From Chelydra serpentina (Eukaryota > Chordata > Testudines > Chelydridae): a stretch of DNA of 64,000 nucleotides. This document shows positions 41,506 to 55,145 of this stretch, one piece after another (the first letter of the stretch is position 1; the number at the start of each line of letters is the position of its first letter). The position numbers and the translations under genes were made by a program. The stretch spans positions 37,980,001-38,044,000 of the forward strand of contig JBAIAC010000008.1 in the NCBI GenBank assembly GCA_037349315.1, read 5' to 3'. The notes beneath the pieces are model-generated. The model was not told where the DNA came from, did no database searches, and saw only the letters and a program-made list of their open reading frames with translations.

Positions 41506-42403
41506 CTTTTAGAAAAACCACGTGAATTAATTATACCTATTTTCCATTAAGTGCCGATGAGCAGGTATGGTCAACTTACGTTTAACTTTTTTTCATATTT
41601 GTTTGTTTGTTTGTTTATTGAAATCCAGATACAAGTAACAATACAAAGTATATTTTTAATTAACCATAACTGGCTATCTATGTTAACGGAAGAATAATAA
41701 ATATATTTGGACCAGCAGTTCAACAATGTTTTACTTTATTAAAATAAATAAGATGAAAACTGTTTATGATATTTATTTTGTAAAAACTCCTTAATTTTTC
41801 TTACAGGTAGATAAAAAAAGAGCAAATTCACATGGTAAGGTGAAAGAATAATTGCCAAATCATTTAATTAATGCCTTTTATGTGTAAAATTACCTTTTTT
41901 ATCTTATGGATTCATATATTATGTAATATTAAATATGATGGTTTTCGTATTATTTAATGTACAAATACAAAATAAGTCTTGAAAAATTGTTGGCGCCCGC
42001 CACACTCTTCTGAAAACATGAATGTGCTATTGGCCACAAAAAGGTTGGGGACCACTGATCTAATCCATCCTTCTGCCCTGAGTTAAGACTAAGTATACCT
42101 AGGTTATCACTGACAACAGGTGTTTGTCTAACCCACTCTTAAAACCCTTCAAGGATGGTGAGTCCACACCTTCCCTAGGTAATCTGCTCCACTGCTTAAA
42201 CTATCCTTATAGTTAGAAATTATTTCCTAATATCCAACGTAAATCTCCTTTGCTGCCAATTTCTTCCTGTCCTACCCTCAGTAGACATGGAGAACATTTG
42301 CTCAACACTCTTCTTTATAACAGCCCTTAACATATTTGAAGACTATTATCATATCCATCTTGCCCACCCCCAGCCTCCTCTGGACTAAACATGTCCAATT
42401 CTT

Positions 42404-42643
42404 TCAGCCTTTCTTATACAAAAGGGTTTCTAAACCTTTTATCATTTTTCTTGCATTCCTCTGAACTCTCTGCAAGTTGTTCCCATCTTTCTTAAAGTGC
42501 ACTGCCCAAAATCGGACATGGTTCTCCAGGTGAGACCTCACCGGTGCCGAGTAGAATTCTACTATAATTTCTAGATCCTTTTCTTCAGTATTGCTGTCTA
42601 GCCAGTTATTCCCCATTTTGTAGCTGTGCATTTGATTTTTCAT
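42404..42643 (-). pseudogene. CR1 reverse transcriptase C-terminal relic
   Basis: The minus-strand frame contains GNNWLDS, EEKDLEIIV, VRSHLE..VRFWAVHFKKD and LQRVQRNARKMIKGLE, all in the order found at the C-terminal end of CR1 ORF2, but the segment between EKDL and VRSHLE is shortened. It lies in the antisense CR1 split by the hAT element. It is non-functional. Confidence 0.75.
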
Positions 42644-42890
42644 TTCAAAGTGTAGTACTTTGCACTAGTCTTTATTGAATTTCATCTTATTGATTTCAGA
42701 CCAATTTTCCAATGTATCAATATAATTTTTAATTCTAATCTTGTCCTCCAAAGTGCTTGCAACTTTTCCCAGCTTTCTCTGCAAATTTTGTAACCATACT
42801 TTCCATTCTATCATCCAAGTCATTGTTTAAACTATTCAATAGTACATCCTGATGTAGTTGAAAATGCACATTGACTTCTGTGTCTCCTGA

Positions 42891-45800
42891 TCAGGGACTA
42901 TATGCACAAATGGAAAATACCATTATAAACTTTATATATTAGTGTATGCACCTTAGACTCAATTTACATCAGTGTAATTAGAGAAACACCATTGATGCTA
43001 CTGGTGTGGAGTTTATAATGATATTTTTCTTTTATACATTGATTTCTCCAATGTAACTTAGATCAGAATCTGGCCCATTGTGTTGCAGAACAAGTAAAAT
43101 ATTTGTATATCAATAACCTAAAGCATGAAAACAAGAAGTGGAGAGGATGGTCCAAGAAGGCAGCACCATGAACAATTAGATGAAACTGAACAACAAAGTT
43201 AGGGTGAGTATCAGAGAGAGGTTCCTAATGGTGATAGTTTTATTTAATCTATTTATCACATTAGTTCTCATCACACATCCATTAATTATGTTCATTAATG
43301 TCCATCAAAACATAAAAAACCTTCAGGCCAATAATCACTATACCACACCTACCATACCTAAGGGGTAAGGGTTTATATCATACCTGAAGGTGTACAAACT
43401 TGGGCTCTGTTGAGCTAATTATAATGCACTGAAGTGGGGTGAGTGAGTGTATCTGCGTGTGGTGTTGCCCTGTACTGGCTGACTGAGAGAGAGGATAAGG
43501 GACCAACTACTAGTAATCAACTAACAGAGATCTCCTTTATCTCAGGTGTGGGTGTGGAGTTTAATTCTACTCTTGGCTCTAAAGATGTGTGTTTTATTGA
43601 TATGGCAAATGTGCCAGTGGTCTACAGCACATGGATTTGTTACCCATTAGTGGAAATAACCCTTTCCTGAAAATGTCCTGCACCCAAATACTCAACTCCT
43701 AGAGCTTGCAAGTGAGAACCCAGAGCTGAGAACAACTGTCATAGCAACACAGGAGGAGATAAGTGAATCCAGGACCCTGTGTATTTCATGGCCACGTAAT
43801 TTGCCTTAGAATCCACCTCTTGCAACATAACAGTGTTTCAGAATATGAGCTTTCATTTTTTAAACATAATTTTGAAAATGTGAACAGAGTGTAAGCAATG
43901 GAATGTAACAGAGTGTAAAGTCTGTAACCAATGTGTTCCTAAGTTTGAAGACAACCTGAAACAATAGCTCTGAGTGTGTGAACAATCTCATTTAGCTCAT
44001 TCAGGGCCCTGAACACTCCATGATCCCATAGCTGCAGAATGTGGCTGTAACCAGTCACCCAACATTTGTTTTCTATATCGCTGCCCTATTGGCAACTGCC
44101 TGATGCTGCTTCTCACTCTTTCTAGCTTTCCCCACATCCCTGCACTATTCCACATGAAATACTTGCTTTCTCCCAGCTCTCACCCCACTGGGTTTCCCAA
44201 ATATATACAAATGCTAGCCCTGCAAATCCCCAACAAATTTCAATTTGTCCTCTTGTGTATGCTCTGCCTATTCTGGAAACTAAATGACTTTCTCCATCCT
44301 TCAATGCTTGAAGGAATGAGACCTAGTCACAAGTTTAATTCTGCAGGTTTTGCTAGTGTACAGACAGCTGTCATGAGCACCTCGGTGCAGAGCTAGCTGG
44401 AACTCCTTAGAACAGCTCAGTTAAATACCTAACGCCAGATCCTTACCTGATGCAAATTGACTACTGGCAGCAACTTTGCTGGAGTGATGCCAATTTACAG
44501 CAGCCTACGATCTAGCCTTCATTAAGGCCTAAAAAGCATTTTCCAAATAAAAAGCAATATATGTGTATTGTTAACATTAGACTAGTGGGACCCGAGGGTC
44601 AGTCAGGAAAAGTGAACTCTTATGTCATTCTCCATTAAGAATGTATCCCAGTTTTAACTCTTTTTTATTGAACAATTACAGAATATAGAATACTGATCCT
44701 GCTGTTCAACACTCTCCAATCCTTTATTGCCAAGGAGATACAGCCCTTTCCCAGCTCTACTTTCAGGCATGTTCTTGTACTTTTCAAAGGCTGGTGTGAT
44801 GTCATAGGAGAGAGAGCATCCTGGGACCACACACTTAGCAACAGTCAACATTCAGATGTTGGGTCTGCATTTCACCTATCTGTTGCCAAGGTAACAAAGG
44901 GTTTAAAATCAGTGATGTTCTGAAAGTCTGATATAGCCTGTTATTCTACACAGATAGCTAACAGCAAGGCATGAGTTTGTTTGTTTTTTAATTTGCAGCA
45001 CTTTTTAAATAGGGGTAGATACTAAAAATGCTAAATAACATTTAAATTATATGGTAGAATCACATGGATGGAAGAATATGCAAAATCAGTTAATGGTTCC
45101 TAAAAATTGTTTAAAAGAAAATATGAACTGGTAAATACCTCTTGAGAGTGCAATATAATATAATGCAGTAAATGTAAGATTTAGAGGCTTTTGTTTATCT
45201 AATTTTATACTATTTCCCACCTCAGCATCAACTTAGGCAGGGTTGCAGGTTCAAAATACTGTAAGTAAAAACAATGATGTAATTAAAACAGCTCAAACTA
45301 GTCTTTTTTTCTAGCAGCAGGGTGCTCTCTCCCCAATTCATCAGGTGAGGAATTCAAGCATATTATACATTACAAATGAGAACGCTTTCCATATCATTTT
45401 CACAAAACTTTTTCACTCAGAATAAAACACTTGTGCATGACATTTTTGGTTGTAAACTTGAATCACAATAGAACATCCCTGCTTCACAGAAAAAATAAAA
45501 GAAAAAACTCATATGTAACCCACACACCTCCTAGGTGTGGTGTTCTGTCCCCTCTAGTGGTACCAAGACCACTTAGAGATTAATGAGTCTGCTACTGCCT
45601 TAACTTCCAGCCACATGAATTTTAGCTTATGCAGTAGAGGCTCATGCATTTAGCTCCAGAGGTCCCAGGTTTGATCCTGCTGATGATGACTGGGGTTTGT
45701 CTGTGTTACACATACATAGTTCTTAATCTTCACAGGACCAAGTTCCATTGACATCAATGAGAATTTTTACCTCCCTCACTATTCCCAAAGCCATATGGCC

Positions 45801-47703
45801 CCAATAATCCAATCCTACAAGGTGGTGATTGTCTTCTATGAGATACTGAACCAATGGGCAATATGCTGCAGTTCTAATTCATTCTGTCACAGGCAAATAT
45901 TTGCCTTGGTAAAGACTAAATAAAATCTCAGGACCAAATCAGCATCTACTATGGGAAAACCAGAAATGAGGAGAAAACTCTATGAGGTTCCCCTTCATGG
46001 AATTCCCTCCAAACATTTCCATTGAGGAATGAGCTTGCCCCCTGGTCCAGCTTAATGGATGAAGTAGGGGATCTGATCACAAGCACCATGGACCTTTGAG
46101 ATCTATATGGAATCATGGGATCTATAAGAAGCCCATGACCATTTACCTAGAAACCCTGTGACTCCACAACAGCTCCAGAACTACCTGTGGCTTTTCTTGG
46201 TCCCATACATTGAAGGTCCAGTGAAGGTGTGTTGCCAGGCCTTCCTGTACTTGTAACTGCATGCTGAAATCTGCTTGGAAGGGAGGTTCCTCAGCAGAGG
46301 CGGGCTTCACAGGAAGGTTAATACTCTGAGTCTGAAGTCAAAATCCCTGAAAATTACTGGGGGATAAAGCATGACAAACCCACATTTTTTATCTGGACTC
46401 CCTCTCCCCATGCACAGTTGTGAAGAGAGGCCATTGATTGACACCATGCTATGAAACTTTGGGAGATCAACTGGTCTCTTCTATGCCTGGATCTAATGGA
46501 GTACGACCTGGTCCAGAACTTCAGGATTTGAGCTATTCAGCTAGATACTCATGATGCTCAGCAAATTCCAGGATTGAGTCTTTAAATAATACTTGTACCA
46601 GAGATATGCAAAACTACCGGTTTTCATTACACCAATCTTTACCCAAATTCAGGAAATATGTAGAGCTGAAGAGGCATAGCAGTTTTCAATCCCCAATAGA
46701 GAACAGAGCCACATTTTGCAGAACAAAAGTTGTGATTTTCTTTAACTTTGCCACAGTGTGAAATGTTACTAGTTTTTGCAGGAAAATGTTAGTATTTTCA
46801 TAGGAACAAGGGAGGTTTTTGCCAATAGAAACTGCCTTACATTTCTACAGAAACAACAAAGTATTTGAGATTAAGATACAAAATGTTACATGGTTTTCAA
46901 AAGCCACCATGATTTCTTGCCTATTTGAGAAAGGTTGCCGCACTGCACTATTTAATGCACATTAGCCAATGTAAGAATAGTTTAAAATGCAGAAAATTTT
47001 ACAGCCATATTATGAAGATATAAAGCCTTTTAAATATTTCATCTTTTTCATATTACTCTAATATTTTAGATTCATTTAATACTTTTCTTTTGGACAGGAA
47101 TAACATTTATGTTATTTCACTACCCACTTTTTTGGGAAAACTTCTCTCAAACAATGTTAGCAAAATTATATTTTTTTATAAAGACAAAGATAAGGAAGCA
47201 GAAAAAAAACACTTTAGGGTTAAATTTTGCTTTATTTGGTGGTGATTTTCCTAATAAAGTGGAAGTAAAATGTATTAAATGAATTGCATATATTATTTTT
47301 GAAGCTGCTTGAGATTCCTCTAACCACTGGATCCTTTCATACGAGGGCCTGATTGTGTCTGCTTCCAAACATAGGATCCAGTTCAGGTTCCTGCTACTCA
47401 GCTTCAGAGTTTTCAAAGGCATAAGGCCTATATACGAAAGGACCATCTGTCCCTCTGATGCAATCAAGAGAAACAATGAAGCTGACAGAGACTGGATAAA
47501 TCTGGCCTCCAAGTGTTCACTGGAAGGTTCAAACTAAAGTTGTGCAGGAAGTTCTATCCAAAAGGAAATAAAAGCTACACATTGGAACAAAAAGTTAGAA
47601 ATGCAAAATTACTTGCAGAACAGAAATGTTTAAAAATATGTTTTGGAAGTCCTGACATTGATTTTTTTGAAAACTTATGGGCAGCTGCCCAGCAAGTCGT
47701 TAA
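42891..47703. other. No gene recognised; old repeat traces
   Basis: At 42955-43075 and 44430-44512 there are decayed copies of an old palindromic repeat (CCAGATCC...TGATGCAAATTGAC...GCCAATTTACAGCAG). At 45615-45700 GCAGTAGAGGCTCATGCAT and CCCAGGTTTGATCCTGC look like a tRNA-derived SINE with a B-box-like site. No coding signal. Confidence 0.35.
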
Positions 47704-47711
47704 GCCAGGAG

Positions 47712-48109
47712 CAGGGCCAGCTCCAGGCACCAGCCTACCAAGCACGTGCTTGGGGCAGCACCTGAAGGGGGGCGGCACTCAAGGTTTTTTTGTTTGTTTG
47801 TTTTTGTTTTTAATTTACAAAAAAACTTAATCTTCCTCTGGCGCCCCGGCCGGGGCAGCGGGGCGGCCGGCATGCTCCGCTCCCCGCTGGCGCCCTGGCC
47901 GGGGGAGCAGGGCGGCAGGCGTTCCGCGCTCCCCACTGGCAGGGGGAGTGGGGCGGCGGGCATGCCACCCTCCCTGCTGGCCCCCCGCCCCAGCGTTTTG
48001 GTGGGGCGGCGTTGTTGGGGGGGGGGGTTGGCCGGCGTAGGAGGGGGGGCGGTGCTTGTGCGTTTGGTTTTTTTTGCTCAGTGCGGCCAAAAAGCTAGGG
48101 CCGGCCCTG
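47712..48109. mobile_element. CG-rich hAT-type MITE with 8-bp TSD (family member 2)
   Basis: The ends are CAGGGCCAGCTCCA (47712) and, reversed, CAGGGCCGGCCCTA (48109). GCCAGGAG is duplicated perfectly at 47704-47711 and 48110-48117. The interior has GCATGCTCCGCTCCCC-type units like the minisatellite of 37756-38107, but fewer. No gene; the 293-codon frame crossing it is chance. Confidence 0.85.
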
Positions 48110-48117
48110 GCCAGGAG

Positions 48118-51100
48118 AGTCAGGAGCCCACCCACCAGGCAGACTGCCATGGAGACAGGGTACCCTGGGAGGAGGATGGGCAGGTACACGAGCTGGTAGA
48201 AACCACTGCATTATGTGTGCCTGTCTGGTTTCTTGTAAGAAGTTTTGACGGAATTGGTAGATTCCTGCTGAACGTTTCAATTTTGTCAAAAAAGCATGTG
48301 CTGATGGAAAACTATTCTAACTGCTCAAACATTCGCCCCTTCAAATCTGATAACTCTAAGAATCCATTTTCAGATGTAGGGGCCAGGATTGTCTTGCACT
48401 ATTGTGGGTTTCAGCACTGTAAAGTATTCTCTAGCTTTGTCAAAGTCTCTTACTTTTCAAGGAGAAATGGTCCTCTTTTCTTGAAAAGTGAATCATGGAA
48501 ATACAACGCCCTCACACATTTGTCTGTATTGATCTCCTTAGGAATGCTCGTCACTCAGATTACATCAATCCCCAGAATGGACCCAGAGACTTTATTAGTA
48601 CTGGTTTCATCTGTTGGATTCTTCTAACTAAAACATTTCTACAGCATAGTTGGACACTTTAAAGGCAAATTTTTCACCTTTTTTTCAATAAACCCAATCG
48701 ATATGCACATGTGTGATATAAACATGCCTGCCTGTATTTTTAATTTTCTAGGCAAGATACCTAGAACCTGAATAAACGTTAAAAATATTTTTATTATTAT
48801 TCAAAATGTTTTGACACTGCCCTTGTGCTGGGCACTGTGCAAACACAGAAGAGTCGACAGTACCTACCCTAGACCGCAAGCTAAGTATAAATTGAAATAC
48901 ATAAGTAAATACAAATGTTTGAATGAAGAGTCCTAGATCTGGTTAGCAAAACAAATTGCTGCTGCTAAATGGATGGTGCTGTCACCAAACTACGATGCAG
49001 AGAAGTCTGAATCTTCTTTTTGAAATAAAATTGTGGGATTTTTTCACTAGAACCCATTCTTGGTTGGTTAGCAAAATAAAATGTTGCTGCCCTTTCTGGA
49101 AGGGAAAAAAAAACCCAACATAAAATCTTTCAATAAATTCCCTACCTGCAGCTGATGTTTGTAGGATGAAGACTGGATAATTCACTGGCAAGTGAAAAGC
49201 CCAGGCCCTATAATCCAGTCCCACAGCCATCTGACCAGATCACCAGTGGCCAGCACATTCAAATTTAACAGCTTAGCCTCAGAGCTCAAACATAGCAGAG
49301 GCTTACACTCACGCAGCATCAAATTGTGCTGCTGAGAGCTCCCTGGCCCTGCTCCCTTCCTGCAGGGCATTATGCACTGTGGCTTACAGCTTTCCCATAA
49401 CCCTGGGAGCTCAATTCAGTTGCTGTTCTCTGGCTCATACCCTGCTCCTGTACTTTCCCTCTCATCTCTGTACTGCTGTGTCTGCCACTGGCTTGGTGAA
49501 TCCCCAGCCTCTCCTGCTGTTGTCCACCAGGCAAGAAACTTGATACTATTTGTCCAAATATCACTTGTATTTGTCCTGGGCTACTAGGCAGTTAGCGTTC
49601 TCACAGATTTAAACATTTTATTAAAGCTAATGTTAAAAAAATTATATAATACATAGATTGGGAAAAGAGTGTCTGTACATCTGGGTATAGTGCTTTGATT
49701 ATCCACAAATACAAAGTTTGTTTTTAAAGTCATATACATAGAGTGCATAATCAGCAGTACCCAAATTTAGGTGACTAGATTTAACAATACAGTTTAGATA
49801 TTAGAATCCAAATACTCAAGTACATCACTCATGAAACGTTGTACAGAAATTTGGTTGTGGAAAGCAAAATATATCCATAAATGGAGATTGTCCCTCAGTA
49901 ATTGAGAATTAGGTTGGTTGTCCATTTAAAAAATGCAATCCACAAGGAAAGTATTTGTTCCTTTCCTGACTGCGCTTCTCATCGGCACTCCAGCTCATCC
50001 CTCCTGGTATTGCCAATGTCCAGTGATATGTTCTAAGTAGATGTCCCTCGATCACCTGATGGCATCCGACACCATGAGTTGCCGCATCAGCTGAGCGTAG
50101 TGTTGACCAATTCCGCATTCTCTCAGCACTCGCTTGTTACACTACTTGAATTCATCCAAGACACACTCATTCCTTACATGAAGAACCAGGGGAGGAGCTT
50201 GGTATAAACTTAGGAGTGTGAAGGGATTCTTAAAAGTACATCTTCAGCCCAAAGGTTCCTAACATGCTCAAATTCCCACCAGCATGTTACAAACCCCTCC
50301 ATGCTGCCCCGCATCCCCAGAGTCCTGCCCTCCCATGCCGACAACAATATTGGATCTCCCATTTTATCTCCATTGTAAATCATTTTTCACTCTCAGCTGG
50401 GCCCTTACCTCCAAGCCAGTAAATCCTGATATCTTCTTACACACCCCACGGGAGGAAAGGTGACCTCTCTCTTCCCTGATCAATGCCAATGAATGTTCTG
50501 CCAAGCAGCTAAAGTCTCCTGTGCTTCCTCCCTCTCTCTCCCCTCAGCAATAATGTGGAAGTGACTTCTGTCCTCCAAGCAACAGATTAATGTGGAAAGT
50601 GAGAGCAAAGAGGGAAGTACAAGAGAAAAGACAAATGCTTGAGGGGGAAGGCCCCTTCTGTTGCAGTGGAATGGATGCAGATCTTTAAAAATTGCTGTAG
50701 CTCTTACCATGGAGTGAAATCTGGGGAGATCTAAGCCCCTCCAACCCACTGCTAAAACAGCCATTGTGAGAGGATATCTTCTCTTGCGTTCCTTGCTACC
50801 ACTTATTGGGTCTACTGACCACCTCCCTATGAGGTCCTGTCATTTGCTCAGACCTCAGCCCGGTAAAACACTTAAATATGTGCATAATTTTAAGCCGAAA
50901 CTGGTTTTAGAATCAGTCTTCACTGAGGAAGTAATTCTTTATGCTGTGTTTTTACATACAGCAATAATAGATTGGTAGAATACTGTACATTTCATTGGAT
51001 ACATTTGATGTTTTTAGGTGTAAGAGATATATATAGCAAAGCAACATTACATTACAGTAGCTGCTTAAGTATATGGTGTGCCATTGAAAATTAATGGGTC

Positions 51101-53149
51101 AGCCTTCAGCCTTCAAAATTTCATCCCAGACATGCAAATTTATCATTTAATTGGATCAAATGAAAATTTTGGCCTTCATATCAAATAACACAATGTCAAA
51201 CTCATCAAGGCAAGGAAAAATAGTGGCACTGATTCAATTTTTTAAGTAAATCCTAATTTTTTTCCTGCAGTTTTCCAGCTCATTTCCTTTCATTGCTTCA
51301 TATCACGTTTTCCTAGGATCAAATAAGGTCGTATTCAAAAAAGGTCTATAAATCTATTAAAAGATTTTTGAAAGGATAAGAACCCCATTTCAAGTGAATT
51401 TAAATGGGCTCAGACAATTCAAATTAGAGTGCAATTTACAGCAAATTAAATAGAATCTGAAAAAGATTTTTCTGGCCAAAATAAATGGCAATAAAGTGAT
51501 AATGTAGAACAATATGATACTATATATATGTATATATTATTTTAACATTTCACAATCATCATTTTCAAGTGAATAGCATTTTAAAGCTTAAAAGAAGCAA
51601 TTATATAAGAGCTAAAGTTCAAGAAAGAACTTTAAAAATTTTCTGACAGACACAACCTATTTTAATTTAGACAAGCAACAGAATACACACAAAATCTCAC
51701 ATCAGTCATCTCTTGATTGACATATAGGAATGATTAAGAATTTAAAAAATGTCAAAATGTGCTATCTGAAAATCCTACCCTTTTTGTCCTAAACAATATT
51801 GCGATGAATATTCTTCCTCATTTTCTAGCTATGTTGATTCATATATCATGTATGAAATAGGTAGTGTAACTTGGGCTTTGAACATAGTGAAAACATAAAT
51901 GGGAAAAAAATGGTTACAAAATAATATTGATATGCTTATAGTTAGCAGACTCACTACTGGTCAAATATGTACAATTGTATTGTGTTTATGGGCAGGATGC
52001 TTAGAAAACTCATTCCATGATTAGCTCAGAGTGACTGTGTTAGCTTGATGGCAATTTCAGATAATATTTTATTAGCGTTAACCATAGTAGGGTTGCTACA
52101 GAATCACACACCTTTGTAAGTAATTCAACCTAAGGTACACTGTACATTGAATGTAGCAATATGACGTTTTAATGTCAAGTATTGGCAAGTACATACACAC
52201 ACTGATGAGCCTAACTCCATTTTATATTCCACTCAAAACACTTTGTAGAATAAATAAAGATTGAGAATATAGGGAGGGATTCTTCCTTCACTATGGCCCT
52301 TTTATACTGCAGCTGCTAGAACTCCAAATCCAGCCAACAGAAAATTCTCCTTGGCTCAGCCTTTGCACAAAGCAGTTTTTGTTACCTCATGTCCCCACTG
52401 CAAACCCCAGCATACTGGAGGTGGAGACCAGTGGTGAAGCTATAGTATATATTCCTGAAGGGATTCCAGGCAACACTGCCACCCATAGACCCCCAAGGCC
52501 AGGCTGTTGTAACCCTCCATGGCTGCCTAAACTATCCCAGGGCAACGCTGGCTCCCGCAGCAGCATATAATCAGGAAGGTGCAAAGGTGGCTTAAAATCA
52601 CCTCCCCTCTCTGGGCTGGGTTCACCCACATTGCCCTTTAAAGCAGTTTTAATAGAACATTATAGTTAAGACAAAAACTCCGTGCTAGAAACTCCATGGG
52701 CCTATAGAGCCCAACTGCACAGAGCATTATCTGTGTTCTCAGGTTACATCAATATGGTGCCCTTAGACAACTTCTTTTGCATGTCTGCAAAGGAAAAAAA
52801 CACCATATCAATATCTGACCTGTCAGTCCTCGTCCTCAAAGGGAACCTGCACAACACTTTTAAAAGACAAGCCCAGGAGCTTAAATCATAACTTTGTTAG
52901 ACACCAACAATCATGAACTGAATAGAGACATTGGATGTATTGCTTATTACAACAATCTGTAAACCACTAACTCCCCACCAACTGCTTCCCCCACCCATTC
53001 CTCCCTATGACTGGAGCAGTGTTAATGGGCCACTTCACCTCGAAGGGTCCCTTGAAATGTGTGTTAACTACTTATGCTAAACAATCTGTTCAGTTTTTTT
53101 ATTTAATAGTGACACTTTGAGTTAGCTTCCCGGACCTGAACAAGCTGTC
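48118..53149. other. Long AT-rich region, no gene recognised
   Basis: Near 48810-48890 lies an old LINE-tail-like repeat (GGGCACTGTGCAAACACAGA). Elsewhere only short chance frames and low-complexity A/T stretches are seen. Confidence 0.35.
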
Positions 53150-53545
53150 AGCTCCCTGTCTGAAAAAGATTCGGGGGGTTGTTGTGGATAATCAGCTGAA
53201 CATGAGCTCTCTGTTTGACACTGCATCCAAAAGGGCTAACGCAATCCTGGGATGTATAAACAGAGGAATCTCTAGTAGGAGTAGAGAGATTATTTTACCT
53301 TTGTATTTGGCACTGGCATGACCGGTCCTGGAATATTGTGTCTAGTTCTGGTGCCCACAGTTCAAGCAGGATGTTAATAAATTGGATAGGTTCAGAAAAG
53401 AGCCATGAGAATGATTAAAGGATCAGAAAGCATGCCTTATAGTGATAGAGTCAAAGAGCACAATCTATTTAGCTTAAAGATAAAGTTGAGGGTGAGTTGA
53501 TTGCCTCTATGGAAAACAAATATTTGATAATGGGGTCTTCAATCT
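53150..53545 (+). mobile_element. CR1 LINE fragment, sense
   Basis: In one frame it reads KKIRGVVVDNQLNMSSL, ASKRANAILGCINRGISSR, REIILPLYLALA and LEYCV.FWCPQFKQDVNKLD, the C-terminal RT region of CR1, with at least two in-frame stops and a frameshift near 53395. Its first ~120 bp are an inverted repeat of 53590-53705. Confidence 0.75.
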
Positions 53546-53589
53546 AACAGAGAATACAAAGGTAAAATAACCTCTCCGCTTCTACTTCA

Positions 53590-54110
53590 CATTCCTCTGT
53601 TTATACATCCCAGGATCACGCTAGTCCTTTTGGATGCAGCATCACACAGGGAGCTCATGTTCAGCTGATTATCCACCACAATCCCCAAATTTTTTTCAGA
53701 GTCACTGCTTCCCGGGATAGAGTCCTCCATCTGATAAGTATAGACTATGTTCATTGTTGCTAGAGGTATAAATTTATATTTAGCCATATTAAAACTTATT
53801 GTTTGCTTGTACCCTGTTCACCAAGTGATTCAGATCACTCTGTATCAGTGACTTGTCCTTTTCATTATTTACCACTCCCTAGTTTTTGTGTCATCTCTAA
53901 ACTTCATCAGAGATGATTTTCTGTTTTTGACCAGGTCATTGATAAAAATGTTAACTAGCATCGGGCTGGCAAAAGAGAGATGAAAAATTTTCTTGTCAGC
54001 TATTTTTATTTCCAACTTCCAGAATTCAAGCTGGTGTCTACTTTTGCACTTAGCCTCTTCATGAATGTGAAGGGGCAATTAACAAAGGCTTTGTATTGTG
54101 ATGTTCCACA
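53590..54110 (-). mobile_element. CR1 LINE fragment, antisense
   Basis: On the minus strand, VNIFINDLV and FRDDTKT (catalytic FADD changed to FRDD) lie at 53870-54000, and KNLGIVVDNQLNMSSLCDA to LGCINRG at 53590-53710. It is the RT middle region just upstream of the part in 53150-53545, joined tail to tail with overlap. Frames are broken. Confidence 0.75.
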
Positions 54111-54349
54111 ATAGCCCATTTAGTTTTGATAGGTCTTCTTGATGATCAAGAGATGATCTCTCCAGACAGGTTCACAGTTTCAGCACAAACATTTTTTGTA
54201 GTTATAAAGCAAAACCTTAAATATTTCCTTATCGCATGTGATAAAAATATTAAGTGAGATTAATGCATCTTACAAGCATTTCATTAAACATATTGTTATA
54301 AGTTCAATAACCATCTTAACCATACTAACACACAGGTGAAACAGACTGG

Positions 54350-55140
54350 TTTCTAGCAATGAATTTTTCAGTGCTCGACTGAGGCCTACTTGGAAAAATA
54401 ATCTATTACAACCACATAACAATGTCCTCTGAATTCAGATGTATATGTCCAAAGTCTGTCTGATAGAGGTGTTGGTATTAAAGGGGTTTTGGGCAGTGTT
54501 GGTCTGTTTGTTCTGCAATGTTTACATGCAGATTATTTATTTTTATGACCTTGCTGATGCCCAGCCACCATACTAACATGTTGGCCCCTTCATGGCATTT
54601 AGTTAGTCCTTGATGTCCTTCATGGATGAGGTTTCCTCATTTAATTTCCAATTACTATGCAATTGCCTTTAATCATGAGTCCTTTTAACTCGATTAATTG
54701 TCCCTGTACCTCAAAGTAGTCTCTTGTCACTTCTTTTAGAGACTTGAGCCAGTCAGCCCTAATGTAAGTTAGAAATTCTTGAAGTTGTGTGTCTGTCAAG
54801 GTAGCTGGAGTAATCTCTTTTCTGACACTGGTCTGTATACATCCTGCATCCATGTACGCCTTTATATCATCTTTGAGCTCACAGGTACTTGAGAGCAATG
54901 CTGGGTTTCATGATAGTGTGTCTGCTACTACCAGATTTTTCCCAGGAAATTGCATGAATCTTACCAATAGACACTGCATCTCAGTGGTGCTTGTTCTACC
55001 TCTTTTCTGTTGATAAAGATTACAAGTAGTTTATAGTCTGTTAGTGTACAAGAATATAATCCACATAAACATCTATAAAAGTTCTCACATGCTCATATGC
55101 TTGCCAGGAACTCCTTTTCTCTGAAACCTGGGCTCTGAAA
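54350..55140 (-). pseudogene. Gypsy-type LTR retrotransposon pol relic (RNase H to integrase)
   Basis: Read on the minus strand from 55130: YEHVRTFIDVYV and TDYKPLV-like text of the RNase H end, THYHE / SRNP-like protease-resistant link, then the frame 54641-54898 (YIRADWLKSLKEV, LIELKGLMIKGNCIVI) before integrase, then HEGHQGLTKCHERAN with WWLGISK of the integrase N-terminal zinc region, the Cys pair being lost. Many stops and shifts. No LTRs found. Confidence 0.65.
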
Positions 55141-55145
55141 CCTGG

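Larger units (their letters stand above)
39017..42057 (+). mobile_element. hAT DNA transposon (GTF2IRD2/Charlie-like), 3041 bp
   Basis: Both ends read CAGTGGTCCCCAAC inward. ATCTAATC is duplicated perfectly at 39009-39016 and 42058-42065, giving exact boundaries. The element has a GC-rich left part with three hairpin-forming tandem units (39123-39395), a damaged transposase gene (39664-41505) and an AT-rich right part. It landed in an antisense CR1 tail, so it is younger than that CR1. Confidence 0.92.
38957..42890 (-). mobile_element. CR1 LINE, antisense, split by a hAT transposon
   Basis: 38957-39016 (CATAGATTTATACAAATG, GGCTGGAAGAGACTTCAAG) is the antisense CR1 3' end. It resumes at 42066 (CATCCTTCTGCCCTGAG) and continues through the 3' UTR and C-terminal RT coding region to about 42890. 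The hAT element 39017-42057 and its duplicated ATCTAATC lie between. The CR1 is 5'-truncated and decayed. Confidence 0.75.

Noticed and set aside
47746..48627. 293-codon plus-strand frame
   Set aside because: It starts inside a CG-rich MITE and runs across its TSD into unrelated flank; no continuous protein makes sense.
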